From: a virus
Reading direction: 5' to 3' (one strand)
DNA: 40,928 nt
Virus record (IMG/VR): IMGVR_UViG_3300023179_000222
Location: 1 to 40,928 of that record
Position numbers and translations under genes: made by a program. The notes below the pieces were generated by a model. It saw only the letters and a program-made list of their open reading frames with translations. It was not told the DNA's origin and made no database searches. This document shows positions 16,461 to 24,329 of this stretch, one piece after another; the stretch's first letter is position 1, and every line of letters begins with the position of its first letter.

Positions 16461-16867
16461 TACCTTGATGTACTGCATCAACTTGATTTGTAGTTTGTAA
16501 TTTTTTATGAATCCCCGCTTGATTTGTGAGAATCATCAGACGATGACCTTTCAAACGAATCATACGAATCGCGTCAAGGCTACCTGGAATATAACGAATC
16601 TGACTATGGTCGGTGATGTACTCACCTATGTCTTCATTGATTGTGCCATCTCTATCTAATCCGATGATGTGGTTAGGAAATACAGTAGGCCATTGTTTTT
16701 GCATCTCCTGCATTTGTTGCATCTTCATCATTTGCTCTTGCGACATTTGATTTTGTTGCTGGAAATGATTGTGCCAGCCACTAGAGTATGGCGATCCACC
16801 ATAAGATGGAACTTGTCCTTGCGGTAGTGGGTTGTGCTATCGCAGTATCCGAATTAAACCGACCCAT
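16396..16867 (-). pseudogene. Broken second HAD phosphatase (GmhB-like), frameshifted and truncated
   Basis: Paralogue of the HAD gene at 15505-16242 with catalytic motifs intact: HIIGLDRDGTINED (motif I) and LMILTNQAGI (motif II). The C-terminal half is missing: homology ends at about 16456 where the gp13 fragment begins, and the last ~20 residues of the open frame are antisense gp13. The original start is probably ATG 16867-16865 (MGRFNSDTAIAQ, matching MGGRF of the paralogue and overlapping the cupin stop), but that frame hits a stop after 28 codons. The frame continuing into the HAD core (HNPLPQGQVPSYGG) is one base off, so one extra base near 16838-16842 broke it. An internal ATG at 16746 could still start a 116-aa fragment. 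Confidence 0.8.
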
Positions 16868-17228
16868 TCTGAGAGTCTCCTGGCGCAATACGGTAGTTGT
16901 CCTCTACGCTATCTGGCGTAGAAACTTCAATAATAATGGAATTATCTTCTAATGCGACAAGTCGATGTGGTAGATTTGGTGGGTTTCTCCAAGTGTCGCC
17001 TTTTGCAAGGATTTTCTTCATCGTTGATGCATCTTGTGTGTTGATGATCTCTAATTCAAATGACCCATTCAAGACGTACCAAGACTCATCTTTTTCGGTG
17101 TGAAAATGTAGGGAAAATTTACCGCCTGCCTTATCGAAACACAGCAGTTTGCCGCAGTATTTGTCGTTAGTTGCGAAGATAACTTCTCGACCCCATGCTT
17201 TATTCACGATACCTTCTAATCTTTGCAT
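16854..17228 (-). CDS. Cupin-fold protein, probable sugar-metabolism cupin
   Basis: Single-domain cupin. With the ATG at 17228 as start (124 aa), cupin motif 1 G-x5-HxH-x4-E-x6-G is perfect: G35, H41, H43, E48, G55. Motif 2 supplies H88 in GDTWRNPPNLPHRL. These four are the usual metal ligands. The closest resemblance is to mannose-6-phosphate isomerase-type and sugar-epimerase-like cupins, so a nucleotide-sugar step is a reasonable guess; the substrate is unknown. A GTG at 17240 is an alternative start, but GTGAG there fits better as the ribosome-binding site for ATG 17228. It was once followed, with overlap, by the second HAD gene, and is driven by a strong sigma70-like promoter. Confidence 0.75.
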   Translation of the reverse strand: MQRLEGIVNKAWGREVIFATNDKYCGKLLCFDKAGGKFSLHFHTEKDESWYVLNGSFELEIINTQDASTMKKILAKGDTWRNPPNLPHRLVALEDNSIIIEVSTPDSVEDNYRIAPGDSQNGSV

Positions 17229-17261
17229 ATTATATCTCACTATAGGTTACAAATAATAAAC

Positions 17262-17290
17262 ATTATACACTATTTAGTATGAAAAAGCAA
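17262..17290 (-). promoter_or_regulatory. Sigma70-like promoter for the cupin gene
   Basis: Minus strand: TTGCTT (complement of 17285-17290), a 17-nt spacer, then a perfect TATAAT (complement of 17262-17267), 34 nt before ATG 17228. It diverges from the gp13 late promoter. Confidence 0.7.
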
Positions 17291-17309
17291 GATGCGAAAT
17301 ACCAACTAT

Positions 17310-17317
17310 GATAAATA
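17310..17317 (+). promoter_or_regulatory. Late promoter variant GATAAATA for gp13
   Basis: Seven of eight bases match the T4 late box, 30 nt before the gp13 start. It occupies the same place relative to gp13 as the perfect box before the duplicated gp13 fragment. Confidence 0.5.
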
Positions 17318-17346
17318 GAGGTAAAGATTTTCATCAAGGGGCATAA

Positions 17347-18096
17347 ATGAGCACTCACAAACCAGCATCAAGAGAAGAATTCAAAGAGCATTGTCTACGC
17401 AGACTAGGCAAACCCGTTCTAGAAATTAATGTTGATGATGACCAAGTTGAAGATCGGATTGAAGAAGCTTTATCATACTATCACGATTATCATTTTGATG
17501 GTACTGAAAAAGTTTTTTTAGCGCATCAAGTTACAGCAGAAGATAAATCAAACAAATACCTTTCAATTCCTGAATCTGTCATAGGCGTCATCAACATTTT
17601 TGATATTGGTGACTCTTATTCTACCAACAATCTGTTCAATATAAGATATCAAATCGCATTGAATGATCTTTTCGCATTCAATTACGGACCATTTGCACCT
17701 TATTACATGGCCCTCCAAAATGTAGCACTTGCTGAAGAACTTTTTGTCGGTCGGCAAAGTCTTCGGTACAATCGGCACGTCAATAAACTTTATATAGATA
17801 TGGACTGGGAAGCTAAAGTTGCTACAGGTGAATATATCATTGTTGAAGCATATCAAAAACTAGATCCGGACACATACTCTGATGTATGGAATGATAGATG
17901 GCTTCAAAGATATTGCACAGCATTGATCAAAAGACAGTGGGGTGAAAATCTGAAAAAGTTTGAAGGGCTTCAAATGCCCGGCGGTCTGACTTTCAATGGT
18001 CAGAAGATATGGGACGAGGCGACTGACGAAATTACGAAGCTAGAGGAAGAAATGATTAGCTCATATAGTCTCCCGATATCAGATATGATTGGATAA
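17347..18096 (+). CDS. 13: Neck protein gp13
   Basis: 249 aa. The sequence EEFKEHCLRRLGKPVLEINV near the start, QSLRYNRHVNKLYIDMDW in the middle and the end SSYSLPISDMIG are what I recall for gp13 of T4-like phages from marine hosts. In T4, gp13 forms a ring with gp14 that completes the head and gives the tail its docking site. T4 gp13 is longer (309 aa); the shorter form is usual in environmental relatives. It is followed 2 nt later by gp14. A truncated copy of its first 45 codons lies about 1 kb upstream. Confidence 0.9.
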   Translation: MSTHKPASREEFKEHCLRRLGKPVLEINVDDDQVEDRIEEALSYYHDYHFDGTEKVFLAHQVTAEDKSNKYLSIPESVIGVINIFDIGDSYSTNNLFNIRYQIALNDLFAFNYGPFAPYYMALQNVALAEELFVGRQSLRYNRHVNKLYIDMDWEAKVATGEYIIVEAYQKLDPDTYSDVWNDRWLQRYCTALIKRQWGENLKKFEGLQMPGGLTFNGQKIWDEATDEITKLEEEMISSYSLPISDMIG

Positions 18097-18098
18097 TA

Positions 18099-18944
18099 AT
18101 GGCACGTAACCGTTATTTTAATCAATACTCTACAACTTCAGAACAAAATGTTTATGAAGATTTAATCATCGAATCAATTAAAATCTATGGTGTTCCGGCA
18201 TATTATCTTCCACGAACGCATGTCAATTTAGATAAACTCTACGGTGAAGATGGATCTATGTATTTTGATGACGCTATAGAAATTGAAATGTACATTAAAA
18301 CTTTTGACGGTTTTCAGGGCCAACTAGATTTCATATCTAAATTTGGTCTTCAAGTTGATGAACAAATTACATTTTCTTTAGTAAAGAAAAGATTTCAACA
18401 AGCAATGAAGTCATGCTTAATGACTGAATATAATTATAATTTAATTATGGAAGATGGTGATGAACTTTTATATCAGAATGAAATGTTGTCTGCAACAGAT
18501 GGTAGAAAAATCGCAGATTACGATTACTCTGGTATATACAGACCACGAGAAGGCGATCTCATATGGTTGCCTTTAGTTCAGTCTATGTACGAAATCAAAT
18601 TTTGTGAAGACAATGAATATTTTTTTCAATTAGGTAAAACTTATACATACGAATTGCGATGTGATAGATTTGACTATTCTTCAGAGATCATTGATACAGA
18701 TGTTTCAGAAATTGATGATACTGAAAATTTATATAGTCTTGCTACAAATGCTCTTGATGAGCTACTTGATGAAATCGGTGACAAGATGCTCCTTGAAGAT
18801 TCAAATACGATCATTCTTGAAGGTGATGTGTTTGAAAATAGAGCGAATACAGCAGACAATGATTTCATTACATCTAGTGTTCAAGATGAAGATGTGCTAG
18901 ATTTTAGTGAAGCAAACCCTTTTGCTTTAACTCGGGAGTGGTAA
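18099..18944 (+). CDS. 14: Neck protein gp14
   Basis: 281 aa, beginning MARNRYFNQYSTTSEQNVYE and containing GVPAYYLPRTHVNLDKLYGE, the typical start of gp14 in T4-like phages (T4: 256 aa). It partners gp13 in the head-tail neck. The C-terminal ~80 residues are strongly acidic (DTDVSEIDDTEN, EDSNTIILEGD) and probably extended. It lies between gp13 and gp15 with 1-2 nt gaps, an ordinary late virion operon. Confidence 0.88.
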   Translation: MARNRYFNQYSTTSEQNVYEDLIIESIKIYGVPAYYLPRTHVNLDKLYGEDGSMYFDDAIEIEMYIKTFDGFQGQLDFISKFGLQVDEQITFSLVKKRFQQAMKSCLMTEYNYNLIMEDGDELLYQNEMLSATDGRKIADYDYSGIYRPREGDLIWLPLVQSMYEIKFCEDNEYFFQLGKTYTYELRCDRFDYSSEIIDTDVSEIDDTENLYSLATNALDELLDEIGDKMLLEDSNTIILEGDVFENRANTADNDFITSSVQDEDVLDFSEANPFALTREW

Positions 18945-18945
18945 A

Positions 18946-19674
18946 ATGATGTTCGGCCATGATTTTTATCACGGAACGTTAAGACGATATATTATCATGT
19001 TTGGTAATATCTTTAATGAACTTCAAGTTGAGAGATATGACTCAAGCGGCAACGTTATACAAAAAGTAAATGTTCCAATTGAATATGGTCCTAAGCAAAA
19101 GTTCATCCGAAGAGTCACAGCAGATCCTCAAATAGGTAGGGAACAATTTAGCACACAGCTACCTAGATTGGGTTTTGAAATGACTTCAATTTCATATGCA
19201 CCAGGAAGAAAATTAAACACAGGTCTTAAATTGAAAAAGAATCTCAATTCTTCTACTGAAGATTTTTCAAGTGTTTACACACCTGTTCCTTATGATATGA
19301 GTTTTTCTTTGAGTGCGCTTGTAAGAAACGCTGAAGATGGAACACAAATTGTTGAAAAAATTATACCGTTCTTTACACCAGATTTCACAGTTACAATGAA
19401 AGCACTGCCTGACATAGCATTAAATTTAGATGTTCCAATAGAACTATTGTCAGTTGCGTCAGATGATACATACGAAGGTGATTTTGATACACGAAGAGTT
19501 ATTTCTTGGGATTTAGCATTTAATGTAAAAGGATATCTCTTTGGACCGATTACAAAGGCTAAGTATATCACAGATGCAGTAGTTCGTCTAAACGAAGAAC
19601 AAAAACACTCTACATTTTCAACAATAATTTTAACTGGTAATACAGAATTTGGATTTAATACGACACTGACATGA
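18946..19674 (+). CDS. 15: Tail completion / sheath stabiliser gp15
   Basis: 242 aa. The N-terminus FGHDFYHGTLRRYIIMFGNI, followed by a conserved stretch with PIEYGPKQKF and QLPRLGFEM, identifies the gp15 family. In T4, a gp15 hexamer caps the end of the tail and connects it to the neck. Start at ATG 18946, preceded by GGGAGTGG at good spacing; the adjacent ATG 18949 is also possible. The stop overlaps the gp16 start (ATGA at 19671-19674). Confidence 0.9.
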   Translation: MMFGHDFYHGTLRRYIIMFGNIFNELQVERYDSSGNVIQKVNVPIEYGPKQKFIRRVTADPQIGREQFSTQLPRLGFEMTSISYAPGRKLNTGLKLKKNLNSSTEDFSSVYTPVPYDMSFSLSALVRNAEDGTQIVEKIIPFFTPDFTVTMKALPDIALNLDVPIELLSVASDDTYEGDFDTRRVISWDLAFNVKGYLFGPITKAKYITDAVVRLNEEQKHSTFSTIILTGNTEFGFNTTLT

Positions 19675-20078
19675 AAAAGACAATTGACGAAAAGATAAGC
19701 GATGCCTTGGATATTCCTTATTACGAAAAGCCTTCTCAAGAATATCCTGTCGCGTCTGCTGTAGAAAATCAAGAGAATTCCATTGACGACGATTATCTCT
19801 ACGCTAGAGAAAATCTTAAGCACTTTATTGAAAAAGGTAAAGAAGCTATGGATGAAATCATTTATGTAGCAAAGGAAATGGAATCTCCTAGAGCATACGA
19901 AGTAATCGGCCAGCTGATTAAAACATTGTCTGAGACAAATAAAGATTTGTTAGAACTTTCTAAAAAAGTGAAAGACCTCAAACAAAAAGATGAAGAAAAA
20001 CAACCAACTCATGTGACGAACGCTTTATTTGTTGGCAGCACAGCAGAATTACAAAAGTTACTCAAAGGTAATGGCTAA
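19671..20078 (+). CDS. 16: Small terminase subunit gp16
   Basis: 135 aa, largely helical. The segment ESPRAYEVIGQLIKTLSETN with a following coiled coil (LLELSKKVKDLKQKDEE) matches the central oligomerisation region of T4-like small terminases, and the tail THVTNALFVGSTAELQKLL is a recalled conserved end. It forms a ring that recognises the DNA and stimulates the gp17 packaging ATPase. It overlaps gp15 by 4 nt and gp17 by 8 nt, so the three genes are translationally coupled. Confidence 0.9.
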   Translation: MKKTIDEKISDALDIPYYEKPSQEYPVASAVENQENSIDDDYLYARENLKHFIEKGKEAMDEIIYVAKEMESPRAYEVIGQLIKTLSETNKDLLELSKKVKDLKQKDEEKQPTHVTNALFVGSTAELQKLLKGNG

Positions 20079-21720
20079 AAAAATATACTTAGGAAATCCG
20101 CTACTCAAAGCTGCTGGAGTTTCTGTACCATTTACAAAAGAGAACATTCAAGAGTACATTAAATGTTCTGAAGATTATATTTATTTCATTGAAAAATATT
20201 GTAAAATTGTTACGCTCGATTATGGCTTGCAGCCGTTCAATCTCTATGATTGTCAGAAAGAAAAGTTGGACATTATACATAACAATCGCAAAGTTATACT
20301 CATGGAGCCACGGCAGCAAGGAAAGACAACAACTTCAGCAGCATATATACTTTGGTATACTTTATTTCAAGGCAGCAAAACTGTAGCAATCCTAGCAAAC
20401 AAAGCGACAGCAGCAAGAGAAGTTTTATCACGTTATCAATTGATGTACGAAAATCTTCCTCAATGGCTTCAGCAAGGCGTCAAGACATGGAACAAAGGTG
20501 ACATTGCTTTAGAAAACGGTTCAATTGTTTTCACAGCAGCGACAAGCAGACAAGGTATTCGTGGTAAGTCTGTCAATTTATTGTATGTTGACGAAACTGC
20601 AATCATACCAAATAATATAGCAGAAGAATTCTTCACCGCAGTTTCACCTACCATTTCTGCTGGTTCTACGACAAAGATTCTTCTCTCTTCAACACCTCTC
20701 GGCTACAATCATTTCTGGAAATTCTGGAATGACGCTGAAAATGATAGAAATGATTTCATACCATTGTTCATACCGTACTGGAAAATACCTGGCCGTGATG
20801 AAAAATGGGCCGAAGAGCAGCGAAGACAGCTTGGTGAACTTAAATTTAATCAAGAAATTCTTTGTGCATTCTTGGGATCAAGTCTGACACTGATTGCAGC
20901 AGATTCTATAGCGCAAATGTCAGCATCTAAGCCTATATACAGTAAAGATGGCTTAGACATTTACGAAAAAGTGGAGAAGAATGGTGCATACGCATTGATT
21001 GCAGATGTTGCAAAAGGTGTCGGAGGTGATTATTCTGCATTTACAGTCATAAGAATTGATGAAATGCCATATCGGCAAGTAGGAAAATTTAGAGACAATC
21101 AGATCAGTCCGCTGCTATATCCATCTATAATATACAAAGTTGCTAAAGAGTATAATGAAGCATGGACTCTTATTGAAATCAATACGTCAGAGCAAGTTGC
21201 AGAAATTCTACATAGTGAATATGAATATGAAAACATCATTTTCATAAATAGAACAAATCAAGGCCAAGTTGTTTCAGGTGGTTTTGGCGGTGGCAAAACA
21301 CAGTTGGGTGTAAACACAGACAAAAAAATCAAAAGAATAGGTTGCATGAATTTCAAATCTTTGATTGAAGGTAAAAAATTGCTGATTCAAGATGCAGATA
21401 CAATTGCTGAAATTTCAACTTTCATAGAAAAACGACATAGTTACGCTGCGGATGAAGGATATCATGATGATCTAGTCATGCCTTTAGTTCTTTTCTCTTG
21501 GCTAACAACAAATCCTTATTTTAAGGAGTTGACAAACACAAACATACGAAAAGAACTTTATGAACAAAGAATGAAAATGATTGAAGATGAAATTGCGCCG
21601 TTTGGAATTATTGATAATGGTCTCTCAGATAATAAAATTGTTGATGGTGCTGGTCAAGTTTGGGAAATAGATAAAGATTCTGAAAAACATATCAGTGATA
21701 ATTTATTCATGAAGATGTAA
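20071..21720 (+). CDS. 17: Large terminase subunit gp17 (packaging ATPase/nuclease)
   Basis: 549 aa from ATG 20071. ATPase domain: Walker A EPRQQGKTT at residues 79-87, Walker B LLYVDE at 170-175, coupling motif SSTP at 206-209. Nuclease domain: first Asp D312 in LIADVAKGVGGDYSAF, acidic residue E369 in TLIEIN, and DD466-467 in GYHDDLVMPL. It packs DNA through the portal and cuts the concatemer. T4 gp17 is 610 aa. The open frame extends upstream to a TTG at 20029, but ATG 20071 gives the family N-terminus and has AAAGG upstream inside gp16. No intein or intron is apparent. Confidence 0.97.
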   Translation: MAKKIYLGNPLLKAAGVSVPFTKENIQEYIKCSEDYIYFIEKYCKIVTLDYGLQPFNLYDCQKEKLDIIHNNRKVILMEPRQQGKTTTSAAYILWYTLFQGSKTVAILANKATAAREVLSRYQLMYENLPQWLQQGVKTWNKGDIALENGSIVFTAATSRQGIRGKSVNLLYVDETAIIPNNIAEEFFTAVSPTISAGSTTKILLSSTPLGYNHFWKFWNDAENDRNDFIPLFIPYWKIPGRDEKWAEEQRRQLGELKFNQEILCAFLGSSLTLIAADSIAQMSASKPIYSKDGLDIYEKVEKNGAYALIADVAKGVGGDYSAFTVIRIDEMPYRQVGKFRDNQISPLLYPSIIYKVAKEYNEAWTLIEINTSEQVAEILHSEYEYENIIFINRTNQGQVVSGGFGGGKTQLGVNTDKKIKRIGCMNFKSLIEGKKLLIQDADTIAEISTFIEKRHSYAADEGYHDDLVMPLVLFSWLTTNPYFKELTNTNIRKELYEQRMKMIEDEIAPFGIIDNGLSDNKIVDGAGQVWEIDKDSEKHISDNLFMKM

Positions 21721-21731
21721 AACGCGATTTT

Positions 21732-21739
21732 TATAAATA
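21732..21739 (+). promoter_or_regulatory. Late promoter TATAAATA for the sheath gene
   Basis: A perfect late box 60 nt before the gp18 start, in the only sizeable gap between the terminase and sheath genes. An AAGGAG ribosome-binding site lies downstream. Confidence 0.75.
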
Positions 21740-21798
21740 AATTGAAATAATCATATAGATGATTGATAAGAAAAACATTATATTCAAGGAGAAGATAA

Positions 21799-23691
21799 AT
21801 GGCAATCAGTCTAATTTCACCAGGAATTAAAATCACAGAAACAGATTTTATTTCCAGTTCTCAGACACCATCAAGAACTGCCGGCGCTTTTGTTGGGCAA
21901 TTTCGTTGGGGTCCTATTAATGAAGTCACTCAAATTGGCTCAGAATCAGATCTAGTAATAAACTTCGGTAAGCCAAACGCGACGAATGCAGTTGATTTTT
22001 ATTCTGCTGCGAATTTCTTGAACTATTCTGGAAATTTATCTGTTGTTCGTGTCGCAAACACAGCTCTAAACGCTACAGCAGAACAAACAACAGGTTCAGG
22101 GAATACTGGCACAGGTCTTCTCATTTCAAATAGAACATCTTATGATAATACAGCGTCATTTGACGTTGGTCCTTGGGCCGCAAGATATGCAGGTGAACTA
22201 GGAAATTCATTGAAAGTTTCTGTCTGCCCATCTTCAAATGCATGGTCATCAAGTCTCACTGGAACATTTACAATTGCAGCTGGTTCCACAACAGTTGTGG
22301 GCGCTGGTTCAGCAGCAAATACACAACTCACAGTTGGTGATTATTTTGTCGCCGGCAATCGCGCAATTAAAGTTGCTTCAATTACAAACACTACACATTT
22401 TACACTTGCTTCTGGGCACTTAGAGGGTATAACATCGTCAGCAGGTACGCGCCGTTGGGAATACTTTAACGAATTTTCAGGCGCACCAGGAACGTCTGAC
22501 GACGGAACTCTTAAGGGAGCATCTAATGATGAAATGCATATCATTGTTGTTGATGAAGACGGCGCTATTACAAACGGTATAGGAACTGTTCTAGAAAAAT
22601 ATGAAGGCGTTTCTAAGGGTAGCGACGCTAGATCACCTAACGGAGGATCTAATTACTATAAAAACGTCATCAACCAATTATCGTCGTATATTTACTGGAC
22701 AGATCATGATGCAGCTGGCTCAAATTGGGGCAATACTTTAATAGGTACAACATATACAGCAGTCACATTACCGAAAAAATACAGTCTTGCTGGCGGTTCT
22801 GACGGCTATGGACTATCATCTGGTGATAGAACTACAGGTTATAAAACATATCTTTCAGTAAAAGAGACTGTGCCAGTTTCAGTAATCATTGCTGGCCAAG
22901 CGGTTGCTGCAACAATCAACTCTATCATCACTGATGTTTGCGAAACAAGAAAAGATTGTATTGTTTGTTTTTCACCACTTAGAGCGAATGTTGTCAATAA
23001 CACAGGTAATGAAGTGACAGACATTTTAACTTTTGCAGACACAATTACTCGGTCAACTTATGCTTTTGCTGATAGTGGTTGGAAATATCAGTATGATCGT
23101 TACAACGACACATACATTTATGTTCCATTAAACGCTGACGTTGCAGGATGTATGGCTAGAAATGATACAAATCGTGATCCATGGATTTCTCCCGCTGGAA
23201 TCTCATCAGGAAATATTTCAAATGTGCTAAAACTTTCATGGAATCCAAAACAAGCTGATCGTGATACTTTATATAAAATAGGAATAAATCCAGTTTTCAC
23301 ACAAACTGGCCGCGGAACAGTTTTATTTGGTGACAAGACATTTGTTTTGAAGAACCAATCCACAAATCGTATCAACGTTCGTAGATTGTTCATTGAGTTG
23401 CAAAAAACAATTGGTGCTGTCGCTGAAACATTTTTATTTGAACAAAATGATGTCACAACAAGAACTGCATTTGTAAATCTAGTTATACCATATCTAAGAA
23501 GTGTTCAAGCTAGAAGAGGTGTTTCTAATTTTAGAGTTGTATGCGACACGACAAATAATCCAGAAAGTGTGGTAAATAACAATGAATTTATATGTGATAT
23601 TTTCATTCAGCCCATTGGTTCCGTTAATTTTATTCAATTGAATTTTGTCTCCGTTAGAGGTTCTGCTAACTTCACTGAAGTTGCAGCTTAA
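21799..23691 (+). CDS. 18: Tail sheath protein gp18
   Basis: 630 aa (T4: 659). Begins MAISLISPGIKITETDFISS, with AGAFVGQFRWGPINEVTQIG next, the standard sheath N-terminus. The C-terminal half (ARNDTNRDPWISPAG, LIKI-type core around KIGINPVF, and QARRGVSNFRVVCDTTNNPE) is the conserved contractile core that attaches to the tube. Residues ~150-210 hold a beta module (LTGTFTIAAGSTTVVGAGS, then QLTVGDYFVAGNRAIKVAS) that also occurs in three other virion proteins here and is probably an insertion in the exposed part of the protein. Strong ribosome-binding site and own late promoter, as expected for a major structural protein. Confidence 0.95.
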   Translation: MAISLISPGIKITETDFISSSQTPSRTAGAFVGQFRWGPINEVTQIGSESDLVINFGKPNATNAVDFYSAANFLNYSGNLSVVRVANTALNATAEQTTGSGNTGTGLLISNRTSYDNTASFDVGPWAARYAGELGNSLKVSVCPSSNAWSSSLTGTFTIAAGSTTVVGAGSAANTQLTVGDYFVAGNRAIKVASITNTTHFTLASGHLEGITSSAGTRRWEYFNEFSGAPGTSDDGTLKGASNDEMHIIVVDEDGAITNGIGTVLEKYEGVSKGSDARSPNGGSNYYKNVINQLSSYIYWTDHDAAGSNWGNTLIGTTYTAVTLPKKYSLAGGSDGYGLSSGDRTTGYKTYLSVKETVPVSVIIAGQAVAATINSIITDVCETRKDCIVCFSPLRANVVNNTGNEVTDILTFADTITRSTYAFADSGWKYQYDRYNDTYIYVPLNADVAGCMARNDTNRDPWISPAGISSGNISNVLKLSWNPKQADRDTLYKIGINPVFTQTGRGTVLFGDKTFVLKNQSTNRINVRRLFIELQKTIGAVAETFLFEQNDVTTRTAFVNLVIPYLRSVQARRGVSNFRVVCDTTNNPESVVNNNEFICDIFIQPIGSVNFIQLNFVSVRGSANFTEVAA

Positions 23692-23725
23692 TTAAGCACG
23701 AACATCAAAATAAAAGGAGATTAAA

Positions 23726-24289
23726 ATGGCAGTTAATTTTAATATTAGTGCATTTAAAGAGGCTATAGGTGCTGGCTCTAGGCCGAATCTCTTTAGAGTT
23801 TCTGTCACACCGCCAAGTGGTTATCCATTATCAAATTTTAATTACTTGTGTAGGTCTGCGTCGCTTCCTGCAGACACAATGGGTCTCATTGAAATTCCAA
23901 TGGCTGCTGGTAGAAGATTGAAGCTTGCTGGAGATAGAACTTTTCCTGATTTTACAACAACAGTATTGAATGATGATGGATTTAAAATTAGATCTAATAT
24001 TGAGAAGTGGCAAAACGACATGGTTAAAACTAATTTTGGTTTATCGTCAATTGGTAAAAGAACAGTTTCCAGTAAAGATGCGAATGGAGCAGCTATAGTA
24101 CCTTTAACTACAGGAACTCTTGAAATATTTCAGTTGAGTGAGACTGGAAATGATGTCACCGGTGGAAAAGTAAAATTATTTAATTGTTGGCCAAGTGATA
24201 TTTCAGCAATTGATCTTTCATATGACACTACAGACACAGTGGAAGAGTTTACAATTACGTGGACCTACGACTATCATATAAATAGTTAA
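23726..24289 (+). CDS. 19: Tail tube protein gp19
   Basis: 187 aa (T4: 163). FKEAIGAGSRPNLFRVSV near the start and GLIEIPMAAGRRLKLAGDRT then FPDFTTTVLNDDGF identify the tube protein family; the end TDTVEEFTITWTYDYHI is also typical. Hexameric rings of it form the inner tail tube. It lies 34 nt after the sheath gene with an AAAAGGAG site. The late promoter for the next gene is embedded in its last codons. Confidence 0.93.
   Translation: MAVNFNISAFKEAIGAGSRPNLFRVSVTPPSGYPLSNFNYLCRSASLPADTMGLIEIPMAAGRRLKLAGDRTFPDFTTTVLNDDGFKIRSNIEKWQNDMVKTNFGLSSIGKRTVSSKDANGAAIVPLTTGTLEIFQLSETGNDVTGGKVKLFNCWPSDISAIDLSYDTTDTVEEFTITWTYDYHINS
24277..24284 (+). promoter_or_regulatory. Late promoter TATAAATA inside the 3' end of gp19
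   Basis: A perfect late box within the last codons of the first tube gene, 46 nt upstream of the second tube gene. Confidence 0.65.
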
Positions 24290-24329
24290 TTAGTGTAATC
24301 ACTGTAATCGGTGTAATAGGAGAGAGAAA

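Noticed and set aside
16323-17346. Homing endonuclease or insertion sequence causing the gp13 duplication
   Set aside because: No endonuclease or transposase ORF, terminal inverted repeats or target-site duplication seen; recombination at the gp13 start explains it.
19290-19823. 177-aa antisense ORF over gp15/gp16
   Set aside because: It lies wholly opposite confidently identified genes, with no recognisable domain or promoter.
20029-20070. Upstream TTG extension of the large terminase
   Set aside because: ATG 20071 gives the normal gp17 N-terminus and has a ribosome-binding site; the extension would overlap gp16 further without homology.
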